Of a stretch of 64,000 nucleotides of DNA, positions 9,071 through 17,494 are shown in pieces. Origin of the DNA: Leishmania donovani. Lineage: Eukaryota; Euglenozoa; Kinetoplastea; Trypanosomatida; Trypanosomatidae. The stretch spans positions 210,923 through 274,922 of the forward strand of contig NC_018243.1 in the NCBI RefSeq assembly GCF_000227135.1, read 5' to 3'. Both the position numbers and the translations under genes were made by a program. Within the stretch, counting starts at the first letter, position 1; every line of letters starts with the position of its first letter. Below the pieces are notes generated by a model. That model saw only the letters and a list, made by a program, of their open reading frames with translations, did not search any database and was not told the origin of the DNA.

Positions 9071-11035
9071 TCAGATGTACTGACGGCGAAGGACCTGTTC
9101 GCAGACCCACTCAGCAAACTGCGAAGGGGGCGATTGGGCGCCGCGCCTCCGCACGCGCACATGCACGACTGACGCGGGGCCCAAAAACCGATTGGCGTAG
9201 GGGGCAGTGTAGAGCGCTTCCACCTCGCACTTGAGGTTGCATCGTTGCATCTCGTGCGCCTCGTTCAGCCAGGCAAGCACGGAGGCTCGATCGGCCTGGC
9301 ACTCGAGGTCGGCTACCGAGAGCCTGCTGTGGCTTTGGGGCGCTGCGCTGAGGTCCGCTGAGGCACGCTCCGCCCGCTCCACATAAGAAGGCCCGACTAA
9401 ATCGCGGTGCCTCCCTTCCGCAGCCTCCGCCTCTTTTTCGAGGCCTTCTCTCGCAGCTGGAGACGACGTTGCAGGGTGCAGGAGCGCCTCCAAACGCTCG
9501 ATCTGATGTCTCATCACAACGGTGTCTCGGCGGGTGAAATGCTGCAGAGGCGCGATGCTGGTCAATGGCGAGGCGATCGCCGCCTTCCCTGCCGTGTGCG
9601 GAGCGGACGAGGTGCAGCTGGCGGCGCTGACGGCAGCGCTGTCGCTGCTGTGTGCCCGGCTGCCCTTGCCAGTGCCCTCCCAAGGCCTGGCACTCGCCTT
9701 TAGAGAAGCTGGTGTGTGGTGGCGAAGAGGAGGGCATTGCACTGCCGAGAGGTGCTCTGCGCTTGCATCGCCGCTGTCTATCTTCTCCATTACGCGCACC
9801 ACGTGTGCAGTGCGCACGCCGAGCCACCGCAGGGTGGGAACAGCGTAGTAGCGGCTCTCCATAGAGGCCGTGCCAGCGGGAAGTGCATCAGATGCGGCAG
9901 CCCAGCGATACGCGGCGAGGATGGCGAGCCCGTGCGGGTTGTAGTCCACGAGCCCAACAACTGCCGCACGAGGGAGTGCAGTGTGCAAGTGAGCAAGCAG
10001 CCGACGCGCTGCATGGGTCGGGTACCCTTGAGCTGTAAGCAGCACACACGGCAGCAGTCGCGGCAGGCCTTCGCGCAAAAGTTGGGCGAAGACAGCGTGC
10101 TTCTCCACGACGAGAATAGCGCACACATTCGGCGGCACTTGAAAGCCTGCCGCGGCGGCGCTGTTGGTTGAGCAGCTAGCAAAGTCGCGATGCTGCGTGG
10201 TCGTCCAACGGCTTGACGCCGGCTGCTGAAGTGAGCGACTGTGGGTCGAGTTTGATGAAGACGCTGACCCTGAGACACCGCGCCCATCATCATCCTCGAC
10301 AGCTGCGCGCTCGGCGACTCCTAGGACGGAGACGACCAAGTCTGCGCTTAGAAGTGGTAGCGGCATGCCCTCCTCCGCTGCTAACCCCGTGCCACCCCCC
10401 TGCAAACTCACCCCGCGATAGGAGAGCCAGCCCGCAATGTAGCCGCGCCCGCCAGCCACCACGCCCATCAGCTGGCGCGGCAGTCGCAGCACACGCGAGA
10501 GCTGCTGCACGGTGCGATTCACCACCTCCTGCGTCTGGATGTGGCGGACGAGGTGATAGTATACATCGCGCTGTGTCGCCACGTTGCCGCGCACAACGTT
10601 GCGAAAAAGCTCGGTGAGCACGAGGAGATGATGGCGAGCTGTCTGCAAAACGCGCACGCTCGTGGCTGGTCGGCCATCGCTTGACCAGGTCGCTGCGCCC
10701 TCGTAGCCCCGCAGGGACGCCTTCGCGTGCGCACGCCCGTCCGGTGGTACACTCACCGGCGTTGAAGGGGTGACACCACGAGTTGCGCGCGTCGAGGTCT
10801 GCCGCTCACGCGGCATGGAATATGGAATGCGTCTTCTCAAGGAGCCAGACGCTCCCTCGTTGAAGGCGGCCACCGCATTGCCGCGGGGCGGCACTCTCTT
10901 GATGGGCAGCGAGAGAAGCGTGTGCAGCAGCTCCAGCACGTATACCTCCATGCGGCGGAGTACCTCATCGCGCATCGCCTCTGCGTTATGGGCGGCCGCC
11001 ACAGCCGGTGAAACCTCGGCAAAGCTGTCCGTCAT
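9071..11035 (-). CDS. SPO11: SPO11-like meiotic DNA double-strand-break protein (topoisomerase VI A family)
   Basis: Spo11 makes the meiotic double-strand breaks, attacking DNA through a tyrosine and staying covalently attached to the 5' end. The protein is 654 residues from the ATG at 11033-11035; the frame extends upstream only to a GTG. The winged-helix motif QRDVYYHLV is at about 155-163, with probable catalytic Tyr160. It is followed by VVAGGRGYIAGWL, matching the family's KGxIAGxL region. The Toprim part shows ILVVEKHAVF (metal-binding Glu311), LLTAQGYPTHAARRLL, and GLVDYNPHGLAIL with Asp364. The second acidic residue of the usual DxD is Asn366 here. The protein is longer than typical Spo11 (about 400 residues) because of Ser/Ala-rich inserts near 210-300 and 415-590. 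Identification is strong; activity is an inference. Confidence 0.9.
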   Translation of the reverse strand: MTDSFAEVSPAVAAAHNAEAMRDEVLRRMEVYVLELLHTLLSLPIKRVPPRGNAVAAFNEGASGSLRRRIPYSMPRERQTSTRATRGVTPSTPVSVPPDGRAHAKASLRGYEGAATWSSDGRPATSVRVLQTARHHLLVLTELFRNVVRGNVATQRDVYYHLVRHIQTQEVVNRTVQQLSRVLRLPRQLMGVVAGGRGYIAGWLSYRGVSLQGGGTGLAAEEGMPLPLLSADLVVSVLGVAERAAVEDDDGRGVSGSASSSNSTHSRSLQQPASSRWTTTQHRDFASCSTNSAAAAGFQVPPNVCAILVVEKHAVFAQLLREGLPRLLPCVLLTAQGYPTHAARRLLAHLHTALPRAAVVGLVDYNPHGLAILAAYRWAAASDALPAGTASMESRYYAVPTLRWLGVRTAHVVRVMEKIDSGDASAEHLSAVQCPPLRHHTPASLKASARPWEGTGKGSRAHSSDSAAVSAASCTSSAPHTAGKAAIASPLTSIAPLQHFTRRDTVVMRHQIERLEALLHPATSSPAAREGLEKEAEAAEGRHRDLVGPSYVERAERASADLSAAPQSHSRLSVADLECQADRASVLAWLNEAHEMQRCNLKCEVEALYTAPYANRFLGPASVVHVRVRRRGAQSPPSQFAEWVCEQVLRRQYI

Positions 11036-11588
11036 GAATGCAGCAGCACATCGCAGACCTGGTGGAGACGAGGGCCGCCGGCCTGGTGCGCGTCTGTGTA
11101 TCTGTGCGAGCGATGCGATGGAGATGAAGCGCTGCACTGCACCTCTCTCCTTAGCATCACCGCCAACGCAGCCTGTCGCCGAGTCTGCCTGTGTGGATCA
11201 CGTAGGCTCCGCGCACGCTAGATGGGGAAGGCAGAAAGAAAAACACGAAGAGAGCCGAGCAGTGGCGTGCGGCATGCAGAAGGGAGACGAAGAGCATGAA
11301 AAGCGGGGGGGGGCAGAGTAGAGGGCATTGGCGGAGATAGACAGACACGCACATGCACGCACGCACAGAGGGCGAGGCGTGCGCCTCCATCGCATCCCAG
11401 CGATGGGGATGGAGGGGAATCAACAAGCACGTCAAGGGAGAAGAGGACGGCAAGGCGCCAGAGCGACAAGACAGGCGCACGCCGCATCTCTGCCTCATCG
11501 TCTCTCCCGCTGTGTGGCGGCCGCGTTGCCTGGCTTCACGTTGGTTGGTTGGTTGGTTGTGGTTCCTTCGACAGCGGCGCGCACTCCA
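11036..11588. other. Intergenic region
   Basis: No gene seen. It carries the probable splice acceptor of SPO11 and, near 11549-11564, a short (GGTT)n run in what should be the 3' flank of the gene on the right. Confidence 0.6.
11218..11245 (-). promoter_or_regulatory. Probable spliced-leader acceptor of SPO11
   Basis: On the minus strand a pyrimidine tract (11245 to 11222, including tttttctttctgccttcccc) leads to TAG, with the AG at 11219-11218. The 5' UTR would be about 182 nt. It is the best pyrimidine tract plus AG combination upstream of the chosen ATG. Predicted from sequence only. Confidence 0.45.
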
Positions 11589-13547
11589 TCATCGTTGCCT
11601 GCCTCTCTCTATACCTTTTCGAGTCACAGCGACTCCCTCCAAGGCAACGCGGTCACGCTTCCGCATTTCCCGCTGCCGCTGCGCCCACAGCTTCGACACA
11701 GACTGGGAGAAGTCGACGTGGATACGGCAGTCGTCGATGAGAGCCCGGTCCATCTTCTGGAAGGCCCGAAAGCACGCCTCAACGCTCTCGAATTCGACGA
11801 AGCCGTAGCAGAGAGACTGCTTTGTCTTCGCGTCGTAGATGACGTCGGCGGAGGTGACACGGCCGAACTGGGAGAAGCAGAGCGCGAGCCCCTCCCCTGT
11901 CGTCACAGGGTTCAGCTTGCACACAAACAAAACGTTGTCCGGTGGCTTGATGTCGCCTCGCACGTCGGCCACGCCGTTCAGCAAGTTCAGCATGAGCGAG
12001 AGCGTCTCGTTGGCCTTCTCCTGGTGCTGCTGCATGAAGCTCTTGCGGCGCTCCTCCAACTGCTTCGCCGAGAGCGCCGCGGTAGTGCTGTGGTGAGGCG
12101 GTTGGCCGCCGTCGTGGAACCCCTCCGTGTCGTCGTCCTCGGAGCTCAAGTAGTCACCAGCGTAGTGCGGGTTGCACACCAGCTCCAGCTCACCGGGAGA
12201 CGTAGCAGCTTCGCCATCACTCCTCGTCTGCGCTGGTGCAGCGGCAACGACAATAAGCGGCTGTGCGGCGTGCCTCCCTGTTGATGCGGCGGCTGTCTGC
12301 AAGTAGATGGACGCGTCAGCAACGGTTCGAGGGCGCGTGATGGCCACATACCCGTGCGCCACGAGGCTGCTCCGCACCAGTTCCACTAACTCACGGTGAG
12401 CGGCGCGCACAGCCGCCTCCGAGGCCCACCATTCGAAGCATCCAGCCTGGTGCAGCGCCGCTGCAGTGCGCTGCCGCTGCTGCTCCATGGCAGCTGCGCT
12501 GCCCGCTGTCGACGACACCCCCCACCACGCCGAGGGAGGGACTGCCACGTACTTCTCGGTACCGGCTGTGGGAAGCACCGTCGCTCGCTTCACGCGCAGC
12601 ATCCGCACGGGCCGCGGCCACGACAGCGCTGGCCGGCCTGCCACAATGCCAACAGCTGCCAAAGGCCCGGCGCCAGCCGTCGTCGGCGCGTCGTCTCTGC
12701 AGCGGTCGCGGACTGGAGCACGACGTATCCGGCGCAGCACCGCCTCACCCTCGCGCACCACGCCAATCGTGATGTACTGCTTGTCGAGGAAGTCCATCGT
12801 GCGATCGGACAATGTGAGACCGAAGCGCAGTGTAGGCGCTGACGCATCCACGAGCAGGCTTCCGGCACGGCATACCGTGCAAGGCGAGCTGGCGCTGGGC
12901 GAAGCACTTACATGAGCTGCATTAGTGGCCACAGCTGCGCCACTGCTGCCGGACGCGTGCACGTACACCGGTTTATAGCCGCCTTTCGCGTTCCTGTCAC
13001 CAGCCCTAGACGGGGCAAGTCCGACACAACGCCGCCGCTTGCACAGTCGTGCCTCCTGTTGCATTGCCCGCCGCACTGCCGTCTCTTGCTGCTCTACGGG
13101 GTCAGCAGTTGAAGGAACAGAGGCTGCAGCATGACTGTGCAAGGATACGGTGGCGGTGGACACCGTCGGCGACGCATCGCCCTCCGCATGGTCCTGTCTG
13201 GGCAGCAGACTCCAGAAGTTCAGCGGGCCTGGGCCAGGTGGTGCCGCTGCACCCGCCGAGTGCGAGCGCAGCAGCTTTTCAAGCAGCTCCTTGTACACCG
13301 GGTCTGCAGCAAGGGAGAAGAATACCGCCACATCTGGCACTACTTCCGTCGCCACCGCGCCGTTCCACAGCTGCGCTCTGCACAGGTTCAAGAAGTTCGC
13401 CGTCAGCGCAGAGCAGTCCGCGCCAAAGAGGTCAATCGCGAGGGGCCCGAGGGATGTTTCCAGCAGCAGTCCCGCGGTGACCACCGCGACGCCCGCGCCA
13501 CCGCTGCTGCCGCCCCTGCGGGGAAGAGCTGCGCTCGCACTTTGCAT
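11589..13547 (-). CDS. Cyclophilin-RRM protein (PPIL4-like), PPIase domain divergent
   Basis: A 652-residue protein from the ATG at 13545-13547. Its layout is that of PPIL4 and related nuclear, spliceosome-associated cyclophilins. The first half of a cyclophilin domain lies at about 22-92 (GLLLETSLGPLAIDLFG, then NFLNLCRAQLWNG). A low-complexity insert of about 145 residues follows, then the second half at about 238-325 (FGLTLSDRTMDFLDKQYITIG). A well-conserved RRM spans about 536-616, with RNP2 VLFVCKL and RNP1 CYGFVEFE. An acidic DDDTEGF stretch precedes the RRM, as in the family. The usual catalytic Arg/Phe-Gln core of cyclophilins is not visible, so prolyl isomerase activity is doubtful while RNA binding is likely. 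The upstream 219 residues of open frame are simple sequence and were excluded. Confidence 0.85.
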   Translation of the reverse strand: MQSASAALPRRGGSSGGAGVAVVTAGLLLETSLGPLAIDLFGADCSALTANFLNLCRAQLWNGAVATEVVPDVAVFFSLAADPVYKELLEKLLRSHSAGAAAPPGPGPLNFWSLLPRQDHAEGDASPTVSTATVSLHSHAAASVPSTADPVEQQETAVRRAMQQEARLCKRRRCVGLAPSRAGDRNAKGGYKPVYVHASGSSGAAVATNAAHVSASPSASSPCTVCRAGSLLVDASAPTLRFGLTLSDRTMDFLDKQYITIGVVREGEAVLRRIRRAPVRDRCRDDAPTTAGAGPLAAVGIVAGRPALSWPRPVRMLRVKRATVLPTAGTEKYVAVPPSAWWGVSSTAGSAAAMEQQRQRTAAALHQAGCFEWWASEAAVRAAHRELVELVRSSLVAHGYVAITRPRTVADASIYLQTAAASTGRHAAQPLIVVAAAPAQTRSDGEAATSPGELELVCNPHYAGDYLSSEDDDTEGFHDGGQPPHHSTTAALSAKQLEERRKSFMQQHQEKANETLSLMLNLLNGVADVRGDIKPPDNVLFVCKLNPVTTGEGLALCFSQFGRVTSADVIYDAKTKQSLCYGFVEFESVEACFRAFQKMDRALIDDCRIHVDFSQSVSKLWAQRQREMRKRDRVALEGVAVTRKGIERGRQR

Positions 13548-14732
13548 GAGAGAGATGCGTAGGATCTCTGCGAACGAGCCAGCGAGAATGTGGGCGCCGA
13601 TCCAAGTGTGTGTCTGCGCCCGTGTGCAACGAAAGATGGAAGCTAGCGGGTGAAGGGGGAGGGGGGATGGGTGGGACAGGAGTGGCGCCATGAGTCGGCC
13701 ACGTCGACATAAGAAGCGAGGCCCCGCGGGCGAGAGACAGACAGGGGGAGCACTCGCCGAGTGACCCTCCCTCCTCCCTCTCTCTTCTTCACGGTATTCA
13801 CGCTCGGCCGGCGCATAGGCATGCAGACGCACACACACACACACACATACGTCGATACTCCACAAGTAGTCGGCAGCGATGTAGAGTGACAGGGATGCGT
13901 GCCACGCTATGGCCCACGTTTGTCTTCTCTCGTCGTTTGGATCTCGGCCCTCTCCCTCGCACGCCTCCTCCACCCGTGCGCAGGTTTCCCTTTGTGGGGT
14001 CGCCCGTGACGGGACCTGACCGTCCTCCTTTCTCGGGCACGCACGCACCGCTGAGTTAGCGGCCTTTTCCTTCCCGTGCCTATGGAGGCAGAGGAGGAGA
14101 TAGACAGACAAAAAGACGGGCAGCGCGGTGATTGAGAGGGGAGAGAAGTGCATGCGCCCTCCAACGAGCAACAGGAAGAAGGCAAGGCAAACACATGCGC
14201 ACACACATCAGGAAAGGTTCAGCAGCGCGCGCAAGAGAGAGAGGTACGCGCTCAGCAATGAGAACTTCGTTTCCGGCAGCATTCGTTTAGCGAGCCATTC
14301 CTGCCCCCTCCCTAACCCGCCCGCACGCTCCTCGACTCTCCGCCCCCCCGCTCCTCTGCCGTCTCCTATGTCTCTCTGCGTAGTCCGTCACACACCCCGC
14401 GCCGCACAGGGAGGTTCGCGACGGCTGGAGAGAGCGACGAGGAAGAGTTGAACGCCGCAGCCGACGAAGAGCGTGCGTGCGCCGACGCATCGCACATCAG
14501 GGGAGGGGAAGATGGTGGAGAGTAAAGGTGTGGGTGGCTGTCGTGATGGTCGTAGCACACTGACCAGGGGAGGCTTCTCCGGGACAGTGATGCGGATAGA
14601 AAGAGTAGAGGGGGCGGGGGTGGCACGCGCACCCGCGAACAACGAGAACACGAAATGTGGGCGCGCAGTGCACACGTCACATCCGTACGAGGGGGCGACT
14701 GCCCGACCCCACCGCCCCTGCGCTTCGCCCTT
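13548..14732. other. Intergenic region
   Basis: No gene seen. It holds a CA run near 13828-13850 and pyrimidine-rich stretches on both strands. Open frames in it are shadows of simple sequence. Confidence 0.6.
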
Positions 14733-15050
14733 CTAGTTCTGTTGGATGATGCGCTCCTGCTGCCACTGATTGCGGCAGAGGGGGCACGTCCCCTGCAGCC
14801 ACTGCTCAAGGCAGTGTTGGTGAAAGATGTGGCCGCAAACACCGACGGCGACGGGGCACTCGTCCATAGAGGAGGTGCACTTCAAACACGGCTGGCCGAG
14901 GGCGCTCTTGCAGATGGGGCAATCCCCTGTCATGAGCAGCGTCTCGCGAGGCACGCTTCGGGCAGTCACGTACAGATACCTCGTCTCAATCGGAATGATG
15001 AAGTCCGCGTCTGCCGGCGACGAGCCTGTCGCAGTAGGCGGGCTCGCCAT
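14733..15050 (-). CDS. Small RING-H2 protein of the APC11/RBX family
   Basis: A 105-residue protein from the ATG at 15048-15050. Proteins of this family are the RING subunits of the anaphase-promoting complex (APC11) and of cullin ligases (RBX1/2), recruiting the ubiquitin E2. Zinc ligands are visible in order: C44, C47, C56, C59, C65, C72, H74, H77, C80, C89 and C92, including the extra cysteines that bind a third zinc in this family. The MDECPV spacing and the CPLC ending resemble APC11 more than RBX1, whose last ligand pair is CPxD. The tryptophan usually found before GxC is replaced by valine (CPVAVGVC). An N-terminal strand-like segment (IETRYLYVTA) sits where the scaffold-binding strand lies in the family. 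APC11 is my preferred reading; RBX2 is the alternative. Confidence 0.85.
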   Translation of the reverse strand: MASPPTATGSSPADADFIIPIETRYLYVTARSVPRETLLMTGDCPICKSALGQPCLKCTSSMDECPVAVGVCGHIFHQHCLEQWLQGTCPLCRNQWQQERIIQQN

Positions 15051-15362
15051 GGCCCCAGCGAGGACTCGATGGATCGGCAGTTCCGGTGTCTCGCGCTCTC
15101 TTTGCGCGTGTATGTGCGTGGAGGTGGGCCTCCGCGTGTGAGAGAGGAGGCGCACCCAGGTGAAGGTGGACGGCGCTTGTGGCTCATGCACGTATGCGCG
15201 CTCGTGTCCGTGCGTGTGTGCGTGTGTGCGTGTGCGGATCGATTTGAGCGCAACGACATGGCCAAGGATGATGAGAGCGGAGGAGAGGCCGGAGAGGTGA
15301 GGGATGCTAAAGAGCGGCCATGGGATGTGGAAAGACGCGCCGGGGAAGAGGCCTGGCGGGGC

Positions 15363-15375
15363 GGGGGGGGGGGGG
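15363..15375 (+). repeat. Poly-G run (13 bases)
   Basis: An uninterrupted run of 13 G on the plus strand, so poly-C in the transcript. It lies in an intergenic region and is length-uncertain in short-read data. Confidence 0.8.
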
Positions 15376-15732
15376 CAGTTGTGCAAGGTTGCCTCCCCCG
15401 TGACACACATGTCCCGCCCCCGCCGCCCGCGTGCACGTCTTTACTCCGCGGAGCATGCGCGTGGAAGGTGGGAGCGGGGCAGTGAAGGGGAGTGGTGGTG
15501 ATGGGGTACAGCTCAAGAGGCCTCCTAGGCGAGCGGGTGAGAACTAAACACCAAAAAAAAAAAACGATGGCGCAACCGCCGGAACAGAAATCGACGTGAA
15601 AGGCAAAAGGCGTGTAGCCGTGGAAGAGACGGAGGTGTCGGGCGTGGGTGGCGCGGCTTTGAAACATATGGGTCGATAGCGGGAGGATATCTCAGAGGCC
15701 GCGATGCTGGCGATGGTGTGTGCACATCACAA

Positions 15733-15740
<8 letters not shown>

Positions 15741-15770
<30 letters not shown>
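15741..15770. repeat. (TG)15 microsatellite
   Basis: A perfect TG dinucleotide repeat of 30 bases in an intergenic region; in the minus-strand transcript it reads CA. Confidence 0.95.
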
Positions 15771-15771
<1 letters not shown>

Positions 15772-16031
15772 CTGGGCCTGCAGTGGGTAGAAGGTCAGCG
15801 AAATGACGTGCGGATGGCGCCGCTGATGGACAGCAACGAGGAAGGGTGGGAAACGGAGGAGAGGTGTTTGAAGCGGTGAGCATTCAAGTGGGGGAGTATG
15901 CAAAGACGCTCATCAACGCGCCTGCCACTTCCCCCCACCCGCACACCCCGACTTCGCTTTACCCTCCCATTGCCACACGCCCTCACCTCTACTCTTCCCT
16001 TTCTCCGCTGCTGCACATCAGCCTGCGGTCG

Positions 16032-16583
16032 CTACTCGTTCGAGGTGATCTTGTGCAGCTGCCACTGCCGCCCACACACCGGACACATGGAGCGCATCTG
16101 AAGCCACCGCGAGACGCAGTGGTAGTGATACACGTGCCCGCACGTTCCCCAAGCCACGCGGCACCTGTCTGAAAGATCCGCCAGCCTTGCCAGAGTCGGG
16201 TGTTTGGCGGTGGTGGCCGGCGGTGGCGATGTCTGCGCTGTGGACGTCCTGCCAGTAAGTCGCCCTGCGCTGGCTGCCGAGACCACAGAGGCAGGGTGCG
16301 GCGAGGAGGACGCGGGCTGCGTCCCTGCTACTGCTGATGCTGATACGGCCGAGTTAAATGACGATGGCGCCTTGGCGAGACAGTTGATGCAGTGATCGGC
16401 CAAGTTGTTCTTGCATATGGCGCACACGCGCGTCTGCACATCCCAAGACCACACCGCGACAGTATCCCACTGCTGTGCTGTTATTCTGCACGGAATGCGC
16501 GACGTCACGACGGAGCCGGCATCGCCACCGCTGCTGGCCGGCTCTGCGACTGGCAGGGTCGACGATGCTGCTGGCGTCGACAT
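16032..16583 (-). CDS. RBX1: RBX1-like RING-H2 protein with a long internal insert
   Basis: RING-box protein 1 joins cullin scaffolds to the ubiquitin E2. The product is 183 residues from the ATG at 16581-16583. After a disordered start, residues about 35-50 read AQQWDTVAVWSWDV, matching the RBX1 strand that inserts into cullins. The RING has C54, C57, C65, C68, then C141, C147, H149, H152, C155, C167 and C170, with the diagnostic VAWGTCGHVYHYHCVSRWL. The last pair is CPVC rather than the CPLD of animal RBX1. Between C68 and C141 lie about 72 residues, mostly Ser/Ala/Pro, where RBX1 normally has only about 12. It sits about 1 kb from another RING of the same superfamily, which suggests an old duplication or chance. 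Identity is firm. Confidence 0.9.
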   Translation of the reverse strand: MSTPAASSTLPVAEPASSGGDAGSVVTSRIPCRITAQQWDTVAVWSWDVQTRVCAICKNNLADHCINCLAKAPSSFNSAVSASAVAGTQPASSSPHPASVVSAASAGRLTGRTSTAQTSPPPATTAKHPTLARLADLSDRCRVAWGTCGHVYHYHCVSRWLQMRSMCPVCGRQWQLHKITSNE

Positions 16584-17494
16584 AGGGGACGACAACGATG
16601 TCGTCGTGGCCGGGGCAGATGCTCTCGTTCGGCGCGCGTCGTGCTTTGTCCCGGTGGCCGTCGTCTGCTCGTCCCCTATACGGTGGCTACGCCTCCCCCG
16701 CCCACCGCAAGCAGGGCGAAGAGCTCGTGAGTGTTGATGTAAAGAAAAGGCGGGGAAGCCGGAGAAGGCTCGCCGCCGTCTCTGCCACTCTTTGTATGCA
16801 CGCGGCAGTGGCGCTTGGTTGATGATGATGCAGTGGAGGGAGGGAGAGTGGGGCTGCAGTGGTAGCCATGCACACGTGTGGGGGGTACCTGTGGACACCA
16901 CCACGAGACCACGCTGCGTGATGCTATCAACTCTGGCAGCACGAGAAGCCACGTAGAGCAAACGGCAGAGGAAGGACGGGAGGCGAGGAGAAGAGAGGCG
17001 TGAAGCGAAACACGCCAGCGCTTGGGACGCGTGGAAAAAAGGCGGTGGTGGTGGTGGGAACATCCCTGCTGTGATGAGAGCTGGCGAAAGAAAGGAGAGC
17101 TGTGGTCTCCCCCTCTCCCTCCCCAGCGCCACCACTGGAGAGGGATGCGGCATCGTCGGCAGAGTGACTCGAACAACGTGATAAAGCGGAAGGAAAGTGG
17201 GGATGGCGTTTGGAAAGGGGGAGACGGGCAGGCAAGCATCCGCTGAGCCGCATCGGAGGCGGAGCTGCACAGTCGTCTTTCAGTGCTCCCGGCATGCAAT
17301 ATAGAATGCCCCTCTTTGCTCTTGTCGCTTCTGGTGTTCTACAGGCGGCCAGAGGAAAGTGAGGGAAGGCGGGAGGCATCCACGGCATACACGTGCACAG
17401 AAGGGTGGGGAGGCATCTGAGTGGGGACAGGCCAAGATGGACGAGGGAGGAACGAGGAGAGCGTGTGCGCGTGTGTGCGCCACCATGTGCCCTA
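16584..17494. other. Intergenic region
   Basis: No gene seen. It carries a probable splice acceptor for the RBX1-like gene and several pyrimidine tracts on the transcribed sense. Confidence 0.6.
16724..16758 (-). promoter_or_regulatory. Probable spliced-leader acceptor of the RBX1-like gene
   Basis: On the minus strand the pyrimidine stretch at 16758-16741 (cttccccgccttttcttt) is followed by the first AG at 16725-16724, giving a 5' UTR of about 140 nt. Predicted only. Confidence 0.4.

Larger units (their letters stand above)
15051..16031. other. Intergenic region
   Basis: No gene seen. It contains a 13-G run at 15363-15375, a poly-A stretch at 15552-15563, and the (TG)15 microsatellite at 15741-15770. 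Confidence 0.6.

Noticed and set aside
13548..14204. 219-residue N-terminal extension of the PPIL4-like protein
   Set aside because: Simple sequence and no family similarity; the cyclophilin fold begins about 20 residues after the chosen ATG.
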